Positions 7,553-16,505 are shown, counted from the first letter of the stretch. The stretch: DNA of 58,110 bases from CAG-390 sp045546615 (GCA_045546615.1 JAZQDD010000044.1:1-58110), one strand, 5' to 3'. Translations and numbers: made by a program. Notes: a model not told the origin generated them from the sequence alone.

Positions 7553-7759
7553 ATGGCTGAGAATAAAAGCTTGTTTTATGACGCTAAGGAAGTCATGGAA
7601 ATGTTGGATTTGAAAAAATCCAAAGGGTATGCTTATTTGGATAAGGCTATGGCAACCGGTAAGCCGTTTGTCGTGATCCGAATCGACAAGCTGTATCGAA
7701 TCCCTAAAGAGTCATTTGATTCCTGGATGAAGCAGATCAACCAACCCATCCAAAACTGA
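7553..7759 (+). CDS. Excisionase-like helix-turn-helix protein
   Basis: This 68-residue protein has an N-terminal helix-turn-helix of the excisionase/MerR-like (HTH_17) class: YDAKEVMEMLDLKKSKGYAY, then a wing-like VVIRIDKLYRIPKESFDSWM. Proteins of this kind direct integrases or relaxases of conjugative transposons. It has a strong AAAAAGGAGG site. Usually an integrase gene follows directly, but here a 72-codon gene and then ssrA follow, so the integrase is lost or lies at the far end of the element. Confidence 0.7.
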   Translation: MAENKSLFYDAKEVMEMLDLKKSKGYAYLDKAMATGKPFVVIRIDKLYRIPKESFDSWMKQINQPIQN

Positions 7760-7800
7760 TTCCAAAGCAAAAAACAAGCAATAGGAAAGGATACTCGATC

Positions 7801-8019
7801 ATGCCGAGAAAGAAGAAAATTCCTCGAAATGATTTGGGTATTCCGGAGTACGAAATGGAATCTTTGGCAAGAATGTTACTTCCGATTTTGAAGAGGTATA
7901 TTGACTCGGAGGAAGGAAAACGGGATTGGCAGGAATGGCAAGCCCGAGTGAAAGACGGTGTAAATTGCGCCGTGAGCACGGAATCAAAAGAAGAAATTAA
8001 GCTTAGTGATAAAAACTAA
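7801..8019 (+). CDS. Small hypothetical protein of a mobile element
   Basis: This 72-residue protein is not recognised. It starts with a basic patch (MPRKKKIPRND), then a helical, acidic middle (IPEYEMESLARMLLPILKRY). A GGAAAGG ribosome site lies upstream and the gene follows the excisionase-like gene by 41 bases in the same direction, so the two are likely co-transcribed. Its size and position suggest an accessory gene of an integrative element. Confidence 0.5.
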   Translation: MPRKKKIPRNDLGIPEYEMESLARMLLPILKRYIDSEEGKRDWQEWQARVKDGVNCAVSTESKEEIKLSDKN

Positions 8020-8036
8020 GGGATACCCAAAACCAC

Positions 8037-8068
8037 AAAGCCACAGGCGGGGAACCGTCTGTGGCTTT
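8037..8068 (+). terminator. Strong hairpin closing the accessory region
   Basis: A 14-base-pair stem with one G-U pair (AAAGCCACAGGCGG, GGAA, CCGTCTGTGGCTTT) lies 18 bases after the last accessory gene. It lacks a long T-run but should act as a terminator or insulator. Confidence 0.6.
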
Positions 8069-8095
8069 GCGTATGTAGATTCAAAAATAAACGAT

Positions 8096-8135
8096 AAAGG
8101 CGAATCCATCTCCCAAGGGACATGGGTTCGCCTTT
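8096..8135 (-). terminator. Terminator of ssrA
   Basis: AAAGGCGAATCCAT (8096-8109) pairs with ATGGGTTCGCCTTT (8122-8135). On the minus strand the hairpin starts 9 bases after the tmRNA CCA end and is followed by a T-rich stretch. Confidence 0.8.
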
Positions 8136-8143
8136 AACTTGTT

Positions 8144-8511
8144 TGGTGGAGGCGAGGGGAATCGAACCCCTGTCCGAAAATCTCTTGATACAGCTTTCTC
8201 CGGGTGCAGTCGGTTATTTAAAATTCCCCTCGTCAGACGAAAGCCGACATTCTTCTGACTTGGGTATCCTTTTTCTGCGTGACTGCCTCAAAGGATAAAG
8301 AGCAATGCACGTTCATCGCTACATGACGCCCAGCATCGGGGCCGCGATACTCCCCGCGTGGACGGGTGACCTTACAAGGTCACGTCACAGCTTACGCTGC
8401 GTATGCAAGATTATTATCTGCGTTTAATTTTAAAGGTGAACCGTTTAAAGAGTTGCTCAGCTCTACCCGCTTACCATACCTCAAAATCCCCGTCGAAACC
8501 ATTACGCCCCC
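8144..8511 (-). ncRNA. ssrA: Transfer-messenger RNA (tmRNA)
   Basis: On the minus strand the 5' end GGGGGCGTAATGGTTTCGAC and the 3' end GGGGTTCGATTCCCCTCGCC followed by TCCACCA form the tRNA-like domain; GGGGGCG pairs with CGCCTCC as a 7-base acceptor stem. It is about 368 nt long. The tag reading frame near 8389-8420 ends in NADNNLAYAA before a TAA stop; the alanine-rich end is the usual signal for ClpXP. The exact resume codon is not certain. smpB lies just upstream on the same strand. The 3' end faces the accessory region at 1-8035, consistent with use of ssrA as an integration site. Confidence 0.95.
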
Positions 8512-8535
8512 ATATTGGGCAGGGAAGAGGTTATA

Positions 8536-9006
8536 TCAATAATCGTACTTGTTCTTGTGAAAACGCTCAACCTCGCGTGCGGTCTGCTTTTCAGCGGCTA
8601 CGTCGCGCTTATCGTAAAGTTTTTTACCTCTGCAAAGTCCAATCTCCACCTTAACCCGCGAATCCTTGAAATACAATGACAACGGAATAAGCGTGTAGCC
8701 CTTTTGGGAGACTTGCGCATGAAGCTTTAAAATTTCTTTACGATGCATCAGCAACTTACGCATACGAAGCGGATCACGATTAAAAATATTACCTTTTTCA
8801 TAAGGACTTACGTGCATTCCGATAACGAAAAGCTCGCCGTTTTTTATGTCGCAGTAGCTATCTTTAAGATTGACTGCGCCTGCGCGAATGCTCTTGACCT
8901 CGGTGCCGCAAAGAGAAATTCCTGCCTCGTATCGCTCATCAACGAAGTATTCGTGGAAAGCCTTGCGATTTGCCGCTATTTGTTTCGTTCCGCGTGCCTT
9001 TGGCAT
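8536..9006 (-). CDS. smpB: SsrA-binding protein SmpB
   Basis: This 156-residue protein has SmpB features throughout: the FHEYFVDERYEAGISLCGTE beta-barrel opening, the KDSYCDI and GMHVSPYEKGN segments, and a basic, helical C-terminal tail (RGKKLYDKRDVAAEKQTARE) that enters the ribosomal mRNA channel. The chosen ATG has an AAAGGAG site 10 bases upstream; an in-frame ATG further up (9075) has none. It binds tmRNA and delivers it with EF-Tu to stalled ribosomes. The neighbouring ssrA gene on the same strand completes the trans-translation pair. Confidence 0.96.
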   Translation of the reverse strand: MPKARGTKQIAANRKAFHEYFVDERYEAGISLCGTEVKSIRAGAVNLKDSYCDIKNGELFVIGMHVSPYEKGNIFNRDPLRMRKLLMHRKEILKLHAQVSQKGYTLIPLSLYFKDSRVKVEIGLCRGKKLYDKRDVAAEKQTAREVERFHKNKYDY

Positions 9007-9143
9007 TGATAAATTTCTCCTTTCGTACAGATTGCATTGCTTGATTATTATACAACAAATTAAACTATAAATCAAGTATGGATTTATTTTTTATCCAAAA
9101 TAAAATAAACAGAGAAGCGTATACCGCTATTTTAAAATACATA

Positions 9144-9175
9144 TAATTGCGCAAAATCAATATTTTGCGCAATTA
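9144..9175 (-). terminator. Perfect hairpin between the membrane protein gene and smpB
   Basis: TAATTGCGCAAAAT, CAAT, ATTTTGCGCAATTA forms a perfect 14-base-pair stem 17 bases past the stop of the gene at 9192-9872. The tail is A/T-rich rather than a clean T-run. Confidence 0.55.
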
Positions 9176-9191
9176 GGGGAAGTGGGATAAT

Positions 9192-9872
9192 TTATTTTGT
9201 GCTATATGGGATAATGGCATCAATTTTAATATCACCGTCTCTGTCGGTTAATATGAATAATTCAGGCTTTGCGCCGTCGCTTCCAACATCATCTCTGAAT
9301 GTGCCGTTATTTTCCCGAATCTTATATTCAAGCCAAAACTCATAGCTTTGATATGTTTTTCCGTTTTCCTCGGTTGAGCTTAATTTTATAGTCGTTATGC
9401 AGATATCGTAAATCTGTTGCATTGTAAACGCATCGAAATCCTCGTAGCCGGCGGCATAATACGCATCGGAAAACATTTTATTTATATCGGTGTGATTTCC
9501 CGCAATAGCATATTTTATATACTTGCGTAACAAATCAACACCTGCCTTGTAATCCTGCGAAACTTCGGCTGAATTTTCATCGCTTACACTGATTTTTTCA
9601 TTTCTGCGTGTATCATGAAAATATATATTTCTATCCAAGCCGAGATAAACTTTATCCTTCATAATATCTTTTTCCCAATCTGCTTCGTAGAAAAAAATGG
9701 GACGTCGGCTGCTCGTATCATCCGCGTTGCTATTTATTAGTGCGCTTACGATAAAATATGCTAATATAAAAACTATAGATACCATAAAAGCAATCATGAT
9801 GATCCGTTTTGAGCGAACTCTCTGTGCGGAATAACGTTCCGCTTCTCTTGTGTTTCTGCCTTGTGAATTCAT
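9192..9872 (-). CDS. Membrane-anchored protein of unknown function
   Basis: This 226-residue protein (from the ATG at 9872, behind a GAGGATG site; an upstream in-frame ATG at 9932 lacks a site) has a basic cytoplasmic start, one membrane segment at about residues 24-46, and a ~180-residue outer domain. The outer part is mixed alpha/beta and has no cysteine pattern or enzyme motif that I recognise. It is transcribed toward smpB but separated from it by a hairpin. It could be an anchored accessory lipoprotein-like factor; no function is assigned. Confidence 0.65.
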   Translation of the reverse strand: MNSQGRNTREAERYSAQRVRSKRIIMIAFMVSIVFILAYFIVSALINSNADDTSSRRPIFFYEADWEKDIMKDKVYLGLDRNIYFHDTRRNEKISVSDENSAEVSQDYKAGVDLLRKYIKYAIAGNHTDINKMFSDAYYAAGYEDFDAFTMQQIYDICITTIKLSSTEENGKTYQSYEFWLEYKIRENNGTFRDDVGSDGAKPELFILTDRDGDIKIDAIIPYSTK

Positions 9873-9975
9873 AAAACATCCTCGCATACGGTTTATTATA
9901 TAAACTATATCACATTTGTTTGCTTTTTTCAATATAATTTTTTATTTTATTGTTACATATTTGTTAAAGTAGACC

Positions 9976-10004
9976 TTGTCAAAATCCATCAAATGTGATA
10001 TAAT
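9976..10004 (+). promoter_or_regulatory. Sigma-A promoter of the apgM operon
   Basis: TTGTCA (9976-9981), a 17-base spacer and TATAAT (9999-10004) lie 42 bases upstream of the apgM start. Confidence 0.7.
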
Positions 10005-10046
10005 AATATGAATTATTGAAATTTACTCAACGTTGGAGATGAAATC

Positions 10047-11261
10047 ATGAAATATTTTGTTTTGATACCTGACGGAATGGCAGATGAGCATATTCCTGCG
10101 CTTGGCGGTTTGACGCCAATGGAGGCAGCCGACAAGCCTACAATGGATTTTCTGGCAAGCTCCTCCGAAATGGGAATGGTTCAAAACGTGCCTGCTGGTA
10201 TGGTTCCTGAATCCGATACTGCCAACATGGCTATAATGTCATTTGATCCCAAGGTTTATTCAAAGGGACGCTCGCCCCTCGAAGCGGTCAGTATGGGCAT
10301 AAACATGGATGAATGCGATGTTGCTATACGTTGTAATACGGTAACATTATCGAATGCCGATCGTTATGAGGACAGAATCATGCTTGATAACAGCGCCGGT
10401 GAGATAAGCACCGAAGAATCCTCCGTTCTCATAGATGCCCTAAACAAGCATTTTTCAAATTCCGAGCGCAAATTCTACACGGGTGTTTCTTACAGACATT
10501 GTCTTATATGGAAAAATGCTTACGACAAATATGATTTCGCCCGTCCGCATGATATTGTAGGTCAACCGATAGGAAATTACATCCCCTCGGGCGAATACGG
10601 CGAACCCTTCAGAAAGATAATGGAAGAAAGCATAGCAGTACTTGAAAACCACCCCATCAACATCGAAAGAATTAAAAAAGGGCTTAAACCCGCAAACGCC
10701 GTTTGGTTTTGGAGCCCCGGAAAACGCCCGACTCTTCCCTCTTTTAAAGAAAAATTCGGACTTGATGCCGCTGTTGTATCCGCCGTTGACCTTATCAAAG
10801 GCATTGGATATTGCGCAGGAATGCAAGTAATTAACGTCGAGGGCGCAACCGGAAATCTTCACACCAATTATTCGGGAAAAGCACAAGCTGTTATTGACGC
10901 GTTTTCATCCGGAATGGATTGGGTATACTGCCATGTTGAAGCTCCGGACGAGTGCGGACATCAACGCAGCCCCGATGGAAAAGTCAAATCCATTGAAAAC
11001 ATCGACAGCATGATACTTAAACCGGTATATGAGTACCTTAATGGCTGCGGCGAGGATTTCGGAATCATGATATTGCCCGATCATCCGACGTTTATCCGAA
11101 CCGGAACGCACGCGCCGAATCCCGTTCCTTATATTATCTATTGCTCGCGCCACAAGTTCAACGTATCTTCCCCGTTTACCGAAAATAATGCGGAAAAATC
11201 CGGACTTTATATAGCTGATGGCTCCGAGTTGATGCAAAGATTTTTTGATATTTGTAATTAA
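10047..11261 (+). CDS. apgM: Cofactor-independent phosphoglycerate mutase, archaeal type
   Basis: The 404-residue product interconverts 3- and 2-phosphoglycerate in glycolysis without bisphosphoglycerate. The opening VLIPDGMADEHIPALGG provides the metal-binding aspartate; ESDTANMAIMSFDP carries the phospho-acceptor serine region; the C-terminal LPDHPTFIRTGTHAPNPVP supplies the metal-binding D-H and T-x-T-H residues. This is the alkaline phosphatase-superfamily ApgM form rather than GpmI. It heads a six-gene run of the same direction; lepB follows after 9 bases. Confidence 0.92.
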   Translation: MKYFVLIPDGMADEHIPALGGLTPMEAADKPTMDFLASSSEMGMVQNVPAGMVPESDTANMAIMSFDPKVYSKGRSPLEAVSMGINMDECDVAIRCNTVTLSNADRYEDRIMLDNSAGEISTEESSVLIDALNKHFSNSERKFYTGVSYRHCLIWKNAYDKYDFARPHDIVGQPIGNYIPSGEYGEPFRKIMEESIAVLENHPINIERIKKGLKPANAVWFWSPGKRPTLPSFKEKFGLDAAVVSAVDLIKGIGYCAGMQVINVEGATGNLHTNYSGKAQAVIDAFSSGMDWVYCHVEAPDECGHQRSPDGKVKSIENIDSMILKPVYEYLNGCGEDFGIMILPDHPTFIRTGTHAPNPVPYIIYCSRHKFNVSSPFTENNAEKSGLYIADGSELMQRFFDICN

Positions 11262-11270
11262 AGGTGAAAA

Positions 11271-11897
11271 ATGAATTTTTCATATAATAACGAAAACGAA
11301 TTTATTGACGATTACAATAGTGCTGATGAGCCCTCCAAAAAGAACAAAGTTTTGTCCGAGATATTTGATCAGACCGAAACGTTTTTATTGGCTATATGCT
11401 TTGTTTTTCTGCTGTTTAGTCTTGCTACGCGTATATGCACCGTAGACGGACGCTCAATGGAGGACACGCTATACCACGGAGAGGTTTTGATAGTTTCAGA
11501 TATCTTGTATACCCCCCAACGAGAAGATATAATCGTGTTTCATCAGACGGGATCGTATAATGAACCCATCGTAAAAAGAGTTATAGCCACCGGCGGCGAG
11601 TGGGTTGACATAAAAACGCAAAACAACAAGCTGGTCATAACCATTTACGATGAAAACAAGGAAAACCCAATTGTTCTTGACGAAGATTACGCGGCGTATA
11701 AGGACTATTTTGTTTCAAACAGCGATCATAATTTCCCCGTTCAAGTACCAAAGGGCAAGGTTTTTGTTCTTGGCGACAACCGAAACCATTCGTCTGACAG
11801 CCGATTCAGACCTATTTCGTTTGTTGACGAAAGGCGAATACTCGGAAAAGTTGTTTTGAGAGTCGCGCCTTTTGATAAATTCGGACGCGTAAACTAA
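11271..11897 (+). CDS. lepB: Signal peptidase I
   Basis: This 208-residue type I signal peptidase has one membrane anchor (about residues 37-56), then the catalytic serine in RSMEDTL (S62) and the catalytic lysine in VKRVIATGGE (K102). The conserved GDNRNHSSDSR box follows near the C-terminus. It cleaves signal peptides from exported proteins on the outer face of the membrane. The gene sits between apgM and rbgA with very short gaps. The lepB-rbgA-rnhB-yraN order is common in Firmicutes. Confidence 0.95.
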   Translation: MNFSYNNENEFIDDYNSADEPSKKNKVLSEIFDQTETFLLAICFVFLLFSLATRICTVDGRSMEDTLYHGEVLIVSDILYTPQREDIIVFHQTGSYNEPIVKRVIATGGEWVDIKTQNNKLVITIYDENKENPIVLDEDYAAYKDYFVSNSDHNFPVQVPKGKVFVLGDNRNHSSDSRFRPISFVDERRILGKVVLRVAPFDKFGRVN

Positions 11898-11913
11898 ACG
11901 ATTGGAGGCTATT

Positions 11914-12786
11914 ATGCCATCACAGACAATACAGTGGTTTCCGGGGCATATGGCGAAAACCCGCCGACTTATCTCCGACAACCTCAAAAACGTTGATGCC
12001 GTCATAGAAATGCGAGATGCAAGGATCCCGATAAGCTCAAAAAACCCCGAGATCGAACGGCTCGTCAGCGGAAAACCGAGAATAATTCTGCTCAATAAGG
12101 CGTCACTTGCCGACGATGCAAAGTCCAAATATTGGCTCAATCAACTTAATCAAAAAAACACCGTGTGCATACTGACCGATTGTTCAAGTGGACAAGGGCT
12201 TAACAAAATAGCCCCCGAAATTCAAAAATTATGTACCGAAAAACTTGATAGATATGCCGAAAAAGGCATGATGGGACGCCGCCTGCGTGCAATGGTGCTT
12301 GGAATACCAAACGTTGGAAAATCGTCGCTTATAAACAAGCTGGCAGGTAGCAAAAAAGCCAAGGTCGAGGACCGCCCGGGAGTGACAAGAGATAAACAAT
12401 GGGTAGCTACCTCAGTTGGAATAGACCTTCTTGATATGCCCGGCGTACTTTGGCCCAAATTCGATGACGTTGAGGTGGGAGAAAATCTTGCCGTAACAGG
12501 TGCTATCAAAGATGACATACTTGACACCGCGGAGATCTCTATAATGCTCCTTAAAAAGCTCGTTAGGCTTTATCCGGAATTGCTGTGCACGAGATACAAA
12601 CTTGGGTCCGCCGAAGAAATAAGCGATCTTCAACCCTTTGAGCTGTTTGAGCTTATCGGAAGAAAGCGCGGTTTTCTCGTACGCGGCGGTGAGATAGATC
12701 CTGACAGAACTGCCTCTGTTATCCTCGATGAGTTCAGAGAGGGCGTAATCGGGCGCATAACGCTTGACCGCACGGAGAATGAGTAA
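11914..12786 (+). CDS. rbgA: Ribosome biogenesis GTPase A
   Basis: This 290-residue RbgA/YlqF GTPase has the circularly permuted motif order of its class: G4 NKAS near residue 67 before G1 GIPNVGKSS (about 130) and G3 DMPGV. The opening IQWFPGHMAKTRR is the family hallmark. It assists late assembly of the 50S subunit. ATG 11914 is preferred over 11902 because a TTGGAGG site lies at its proper distance; the upstream ATG sits inside that site. It is followed by rnhB with a 1-base overlap. Confidence 0.95.
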   Translation: MPSQTIQWFPGHMAKTRRLISDNLKNVDAVIEMRDARIPISSKNPEIERLVSGKPRIILLNKASLADDAKSKYWLNQLNQKNTVCILTDCSSGQGLNKIAPEIQKLCTEKLDRYAEKGMMGRRLRAMVLGIPNVGKSSLINKLAGSKKAKVEDRPGVTRDKQWVATSVGIDLLDMPGVLWPKFDDVEVGENLAVTGAIKDDILDTAEISIMLLKKLVRLYPELLCTRYKLGSAEEISDLQPFELFELIGRKRGFLVRGGEIDPDRTASVILDEFREGVIGRITLDRTENE

Positions 12787-13418
12787 TGGCTAAAAAAAAC
12801 AAAGCAACCGCCCCTCTTGAATTCACGCTTGAAAACGAGCTTTCAGAACGCGGTTATTCCCGAATTTGCGGCATTGACGAGGCGGGACGCGGACCTTTGT
12901 GCGGTCCTGTTGTTGCCGCGGCCTGCATTCTCCCCCTCGGAATCGAGATAGCCGGTTTGAATGACTCGAAAAAGCTCAACGAGCGCACGCGAGAGATTCT
13001 TTTTGAAAAAATAACGAGTGTTGCCATTGATTATTCGATAGCCTCGGCAAGTGTTGCTGAAATTGATGATATGAACATACTTGAAGCTACGCTTCTCGCA
13101 ATGCGAAGAGCCGTGGCGGGACTAAAACAACCGCCGGATTATCTGCTTGTGGACGGTAATGTTTTCAGAAGCTTTGACACAGACGGATGCTTTGTTGTTG
13201 GTGGAGACGCCAAATCCCCATCTATTGCCGCAGCTTCGATACTTGCCAAGGTAACGCGTGACAGAATATGTATGGAGCTTGATGCCCTATATCCTCAATA
13301 CGGTCTGTCATCCCACAAGGGCTATGGAACAAAAGCCCACATTGCCGCCCTGCGGGAATATGGACCATCGGATATCCACAGAAAAAAGTTTATACGTTTT
13401 TTGGGAAATGATACTTGA
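12786..13418 (+). CDS. rnhB: Ribonuclease HII
   Basis: The 210-residue enzyme removes ribonucleotides and RNA primers from RNA-DNA hybrids. GIDEAGRGPLCGPV (29-42) gives the D31-E32 active pair, NDSKKL is the substrate-binding motif, and LLVDG supplies a further acidic residue. The start overlaps the rbgA stop (TAATG). The next gene starts inside its last 11 bases. The placement after rbgA matches the usual ylqF-rnhB arrangement. Confidence 0.95.
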   Translation: MAKKNKATAPLEFTLENELSERGYSRICGIDEAGRGPLCGPVVAAACILPLGIEIAGLNDSKKLNERTREILFEKITSVAIDYSIASASVAEIDDMNILEATLLAMRRAVAGLKQPPDYLLVDGNVFRSFDTDGCFVVGGDAKSPSIAAASILAKVTRDRICMELDALYPQYGLSSHKGYGTKAHIAALREYGPSDIHRKKFIRFLGNDT

Positions 13419-13911
13419 CTTTTTCAAAAGAAAAAAGAAAACCGATCCCCCTTCTCCGCCCGATTCTCATTCAAGGCTAAACCCGAATCAGCTCGGCGGT
13501 GTCGGGCAATACGGTGAGGACAAGGCGGCAGAGTATTTGTTTCTTCACGGTTATAATATAATTGAAAGAAATCTAAAATACGGAAAGCTTGAAATTGACA
13601 TTATAGCGGAAAATGAACGTTTCCTCGTTTTTGCGGAGGTAAAAACACGAACGTTTTATTCCGACAATAATAAATTCGGGCCACCGTCTGCCGCAGTCAA
13701 CGCCAAAAAGAAAAACAATATCAAAACCGCCGCGCAAGCGTATATTAGAGAACACGGATACAGCAAAAAACCAAGGCTTGATATTGTTGAAATATATGTC
13801 AATAAAACACCCGATGGCTATTCGATAAGATCAATAAACCATATCGAAGGGGCGTTTGGCGGGCAGATTTTCCCAACCGATAAAAAACGTCCCTACCAAC
13901 GCAGAAAATAA
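13408..13911 (+). CDS. yraN: YraN family (UPF0102) nuclease-like protein
   Basis: This 167-residue protein has a short basic N-terminus rich in K and P, then the UPF0102 core: GEDKAAEYLFLHGYNIIERN, GKLEIDIIAEN and FAEVKTR. The E-x-D...E-x-K spacing matches a Holliday-junction-resolvase-like PD-(D/E)XK fold, though the biochemical role of the family is not settled. ATG 13408 overlaps the rnhB end by 11 bases. The longer in-frame ORF upstream lies inside rnhB and is rejected. Confidence 0.92.
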   Translation: MILDFFKRKKKTDPPSPPDSHSRLNPNQLGGVGQYGEDKAAEYLFLHGYNIIERNLKYGKLEIDIIAENERFLVFAEVKTRTFYSDNNKFGPPSAAVNAKKKNNIKTAAQAYIREHGYSKKPRLDIVEIYVNKTPDGYSIRSINHIEGAFGGQIFPTDKKRPYQRRK

Positions 13912-13939
13912 AATTTTTATATAATTATGGAGAAAAACC

Positions 13940-15421
13940 ATGAAATTCATCAGTACCAGAAACAAAAATGATGCTCAGCCCATAAGCTCTGCTATGGCGA
14001 TAAAGCAGGGACTTGCGCCCGATGGCGGACTATACGTTCCCGAGAGCATCCCATGTATCGATAACGACTTTATCTCCTCTCTCGTAAACAAGGAATATGC
14101 CCAAAGAGCTTTTGATATACTCTCGCTTTTCCTTGATGATTATTCCGCCGCCGAATTAAAGGGATATTGCGATGCCGCATACTGCGAAGAATCTTTCCCC
14201 GGCGGGGCGGCCCCCCTCGTTCACGTAAATGACAACATTTATTCGCTTGAACTTTGGCACGGTCCCACCTCGGCTTTCAAGGACATGGCACTTCAGATCA
14301 TGCCAAGACTGCTCTCCGGCGCGCTTAAAAAGACGGGGGAAACTCGCACCGCACTAATTCTTACTGCCACTTCCGGCGACACGGGCAAGGCGGCTCTCGA
14401 GGGACACAAGGACATCCCCGGAGTGAAAATAAAGGTATTCTACCCTGTCGACGGCGTCAGCCGAGTTCAGAAACTGCAAATGATCACACAAACAGGAAGC
14501 AACGTTGACGTTTGCGCGATCCGAGGCAATTTTGACAACGCGCAGACGGGCGTTAAGCAGATTTTCTCCAATTCCGAAGCCGCTAAAAAGCTTGACGAGA
14601 TGGGATATTTCCTTTCGAGCGCAAACTCGATAAACTGGGGTAGGCTCTCTCCTCAAATAGTTTATTATTTTTCCGGCTACTGTGATCTTGTTAAAATGGG
14701 CAAGATCAACGTGGGCGACAAAATAGACGTCTGCGTTCCTACGGGAAATTTCGGTAATATTTTTGCTGCTTATCTCGCAAAGGAAATGGGGCTTCCCATT
14801 GAAAAGCTGATATGCGCGTCAAACTCCAACAACGTACTTACCGACTTTATTGCAAACGGGAAATACGACAGAAACCGCCAGTTCTACACCACCGCATCTC
14901 CCTCAATGGATATACTCATATCAAGCAATCTTGAGAGACTCTTGTACTTCTGCGCAGGAAGCGACAAGACACGCGAGTATATGAAGGAGCTTAATGAAAA
15001 CGGATTCTATCAAGTTGATGACAATATCCTTGCAAAAATACGCGAGAATTTCTGCGGATATTTTGCAGACGAAGCCGCAACAGCCGCCACGCTTCGCAAA
15101 TTCTATGATGCTTACGGATATCTTTGCGACACTCATACCGCCGTCGGTTTTAATTGTGCCGAACAATATATAGCTGAAACGGGTGATACGCTCCCGATAA
15201 TTACGGCATCCACCGCCAGCCCCTACAAGTTTGCGGGAAGTGTTTATAAAGCTCTCACCGATTGCAAGCCTTCCGACGGATATGCCGCGCTTGAGGATCT
15301 CGCCGCGCTTACAGGCGTATCGATTCCCGCCCCCCTCGCGGGACTTGACTCCAGAAAGATACGTTTTGAGAGAGTTTGCAATCCCGAAGAGATGCTTAAC
15401 GACGTATTCGAGAATTTATAA
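13940..15421 (+). CDS. thrC: Threonine synthase
   Basis: The 493-residue pyridoxal-phosphate enzyme turns O-phosphohomoserine into threonine. The PLP lysine lies in GPTSAFKDMALQ (K114); LTATSGDTGKAALEG is the phosphate-binding loop, and VPTGNFGNIFAAYLA is the second conserved loop. Length fits the longer thrC class found in many Clostridia. It ends the apgM-thrC run, with a GGAGAAA ribosome site. A GC-rich hairpin follows the stop. Confidence 0.95.
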   Translation: MKFISTRNKNDAQPISSAMAIKQGLAPDGGLYVPESIPCIDNDFISSLVNKEYAQRAFDILSLFLDDYSAAELKGYCDAAYCEESFPGGAAPLVHVNDNIYSLELWHGPTSAFKDMALQIMPRLLSGALKKTGETRTALILTATSGDTGKAALEGHKDIPGVKIKVFYPVDGVSRVQKLQMITQTGSNVDVCAIRGNFDNAQTGVKQIFSNSEAAKKLDEMGYFLSSANSINWGRLSPQIVYYFSGYCDLVKMGKINVGDKIDVCVPTGNFGNIFAAYLAKEMGLPIEKLICASNSNNVLTDFIANGKYDRNRQFYTTASPSMDILISSNLERLLYFCAGSDKTREYMKELNENGFYQVDDNILAKIRENFCGYFADEAATAATLRKFYDAYGYLCDTHTAVGFNCAEQYIAETGDTLPIITASTASPYKFAGSVYKALTDCKPSDGYAALEDLAALTGVSIPAPLAGLDSRKIRFERVCNPEEMLNDVFENL

Positions 15422-15448
15422 AAAGGGTTGTCGCATCGCGACAACCCC
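15422..15448 (-). terminator. Shared terminator between thrC and the DUF1540 gene
   Basis: GGGTTGTCGC, ATC, GCGACAACCC forms a perfect stem. The T-run follows it on the minus strand, so it best serves the DUF1540 gene, but the stem also lies directly after the thrC stop. Confidence 0.75.
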
Positions 15449-15458
15449 GTAAGGATGC

Positions 15459-15659
15459 TTATTCTGCCTTAGGCTTGAATGTGACGCAAGCAGTGTCACC
15501 GCTATGCTGTGCATTAGAAGGTCCAACGAGAATCTCCTTTGCGGTGCAATGTGTGTCACTGTCGTGATACTGACAATTCTTAACGTCGCAAATAATGCCC
15601 TCGATATGCTCACAGCATCCCATCTTCGCAGAGTTCTTTTCGCTACTGCAATCTCTCAT
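15459..15659 (-). CDS. DUF1540 domain protein
   Basis: This 66-residue protein has the DUF1540 pattern: IICDVKNCQYHDSDTHCTAK, then an ILVG strand, then TACVTFKP. Its eight cysteines, four in the core spacing, suggest a small metal-binding or disulfide module. The family is widespread in Clostridia and has no known role; some members are found in spores. An AAAGGAG site lies upstream. It is transcribed convergently with thrC. Confidence 0.85.
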   Translation of the reverse strand: MRDCSSEKNSAKMGCCEHIEGIICDVKNCQYHDSDTHCTAKEILVGPSNAQHSGDTACVTFKPKAE

Positions 15660-15747
15660 GATTCAAAATCTCCTTTCAAGTGATTTCAATATAATTATGT
15701 CACTTGTTCTCCCCATATATTCATATCGATTTTTTTGAGGTGAAAAC

Positions 15748-16488
15748 ATGTCCTTGTTCGTTATAGCAGATCTTCACCTTCCCGGCGCGGATGGAGAGCG
15801 AAAATCTATGTCTTGCTTTGGCAGACGTTGGATTGGCGCCGAAGAAAAGCTGATAAATAATTGGAATGCAATAATCACTGAAAACGATGCAATTGTTATT
15901 CCGGGAGATATTTCATGGGCTATGACACTCAATGAAGCGAGGGCGGATTTTGAGCTTATCAATTCCCTACCCGGTACTAAATATATAGGGAAAGGCAACC
16001 ATGATTTTTGGTGGACTACGGCAGCAAAAATAACTGCATTCTTTAAGGAAAACAATTTCTCAACTCTAAATCTGCTTCACAACAATTCCTACCTTCTGCC
16101 CGAGGGAGTTATTTGCGGAACAAGAGGATGGTTTCCTGATGAGACCAACCAAAAAACAGTTGGTGAAGTAGATTGGAAAAAGATTGTAAACCGTGAGGCG
16201 GCGAGGCTTGAGATAAGTCTTTCATCTTCAAATAATTTCCCAAAAGAAATTGAACGAATAGTTTTTTTGCACTTTCCGCCGGTATGGAACTCAATAGTAT
16301 GCGATGACATTATAAGCGTTCTAAAAAAATATTCCGTAAAACGGTGCTATTACGGGCACATTCACGGTGTTTACACCTGCCCGCCGTCTTTTGAATACGA
16401 GGGAATCATTTTTGAGATGATTTCGGCTGATTACCTCGATTTCATTCCGAAAAAAATAGCAAATTCCCACAAATCTATTGACAGATAA
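15748..16488 (+). CDS. Metallophosphoesterase
   Basis: This 246-residue calcineurin-like phosphoesterase has all metal-binding motifs: D8-L-H10, G53-D54, GNHD (83-86), LHFPP in the second half, and GHIHG near the C-terminus. The substrate is unknown. The family (COG1768-like) is common in Clostridia. It stands alone, divergent from the DUF1540 gene, and the tig promoter overlaps its 3' end. Confidence 0.88.
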   Translation: MSLFVIADLHLPGADGERKSMSCFGRRWIGAEEKLINNWNAIITENDAIVIPGDISWAMTLNEARADFELINSLPGTKYIGKGNHDFWWTTAAKITAFFKENNFSTLNLLHNNSYLLPEGVICGTRGWFPDETNQKTVGEVDWKKIVNREAARLEISLSSSNNFPKEIERIVFLHFPPVWNSIVCDDIISVLKKYSVKRCYYGHIHGVYTCPPSFEYEGIIFEMISADYLDFIPKKIANSHKSIDR

Positions 16489-16505
16489 AAATTTTATAGT
16501 AAAAT
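16478..16505 (+). promoter_or_regulatory. Likely promoter of tig
   Basis: TTGACA (16478-16483) and TAAAAT (16500-16505) with a 16-base spacer lie at the very end of the phosphoesterase gene and 36 bases before the tig start. Confidence 0.5.
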
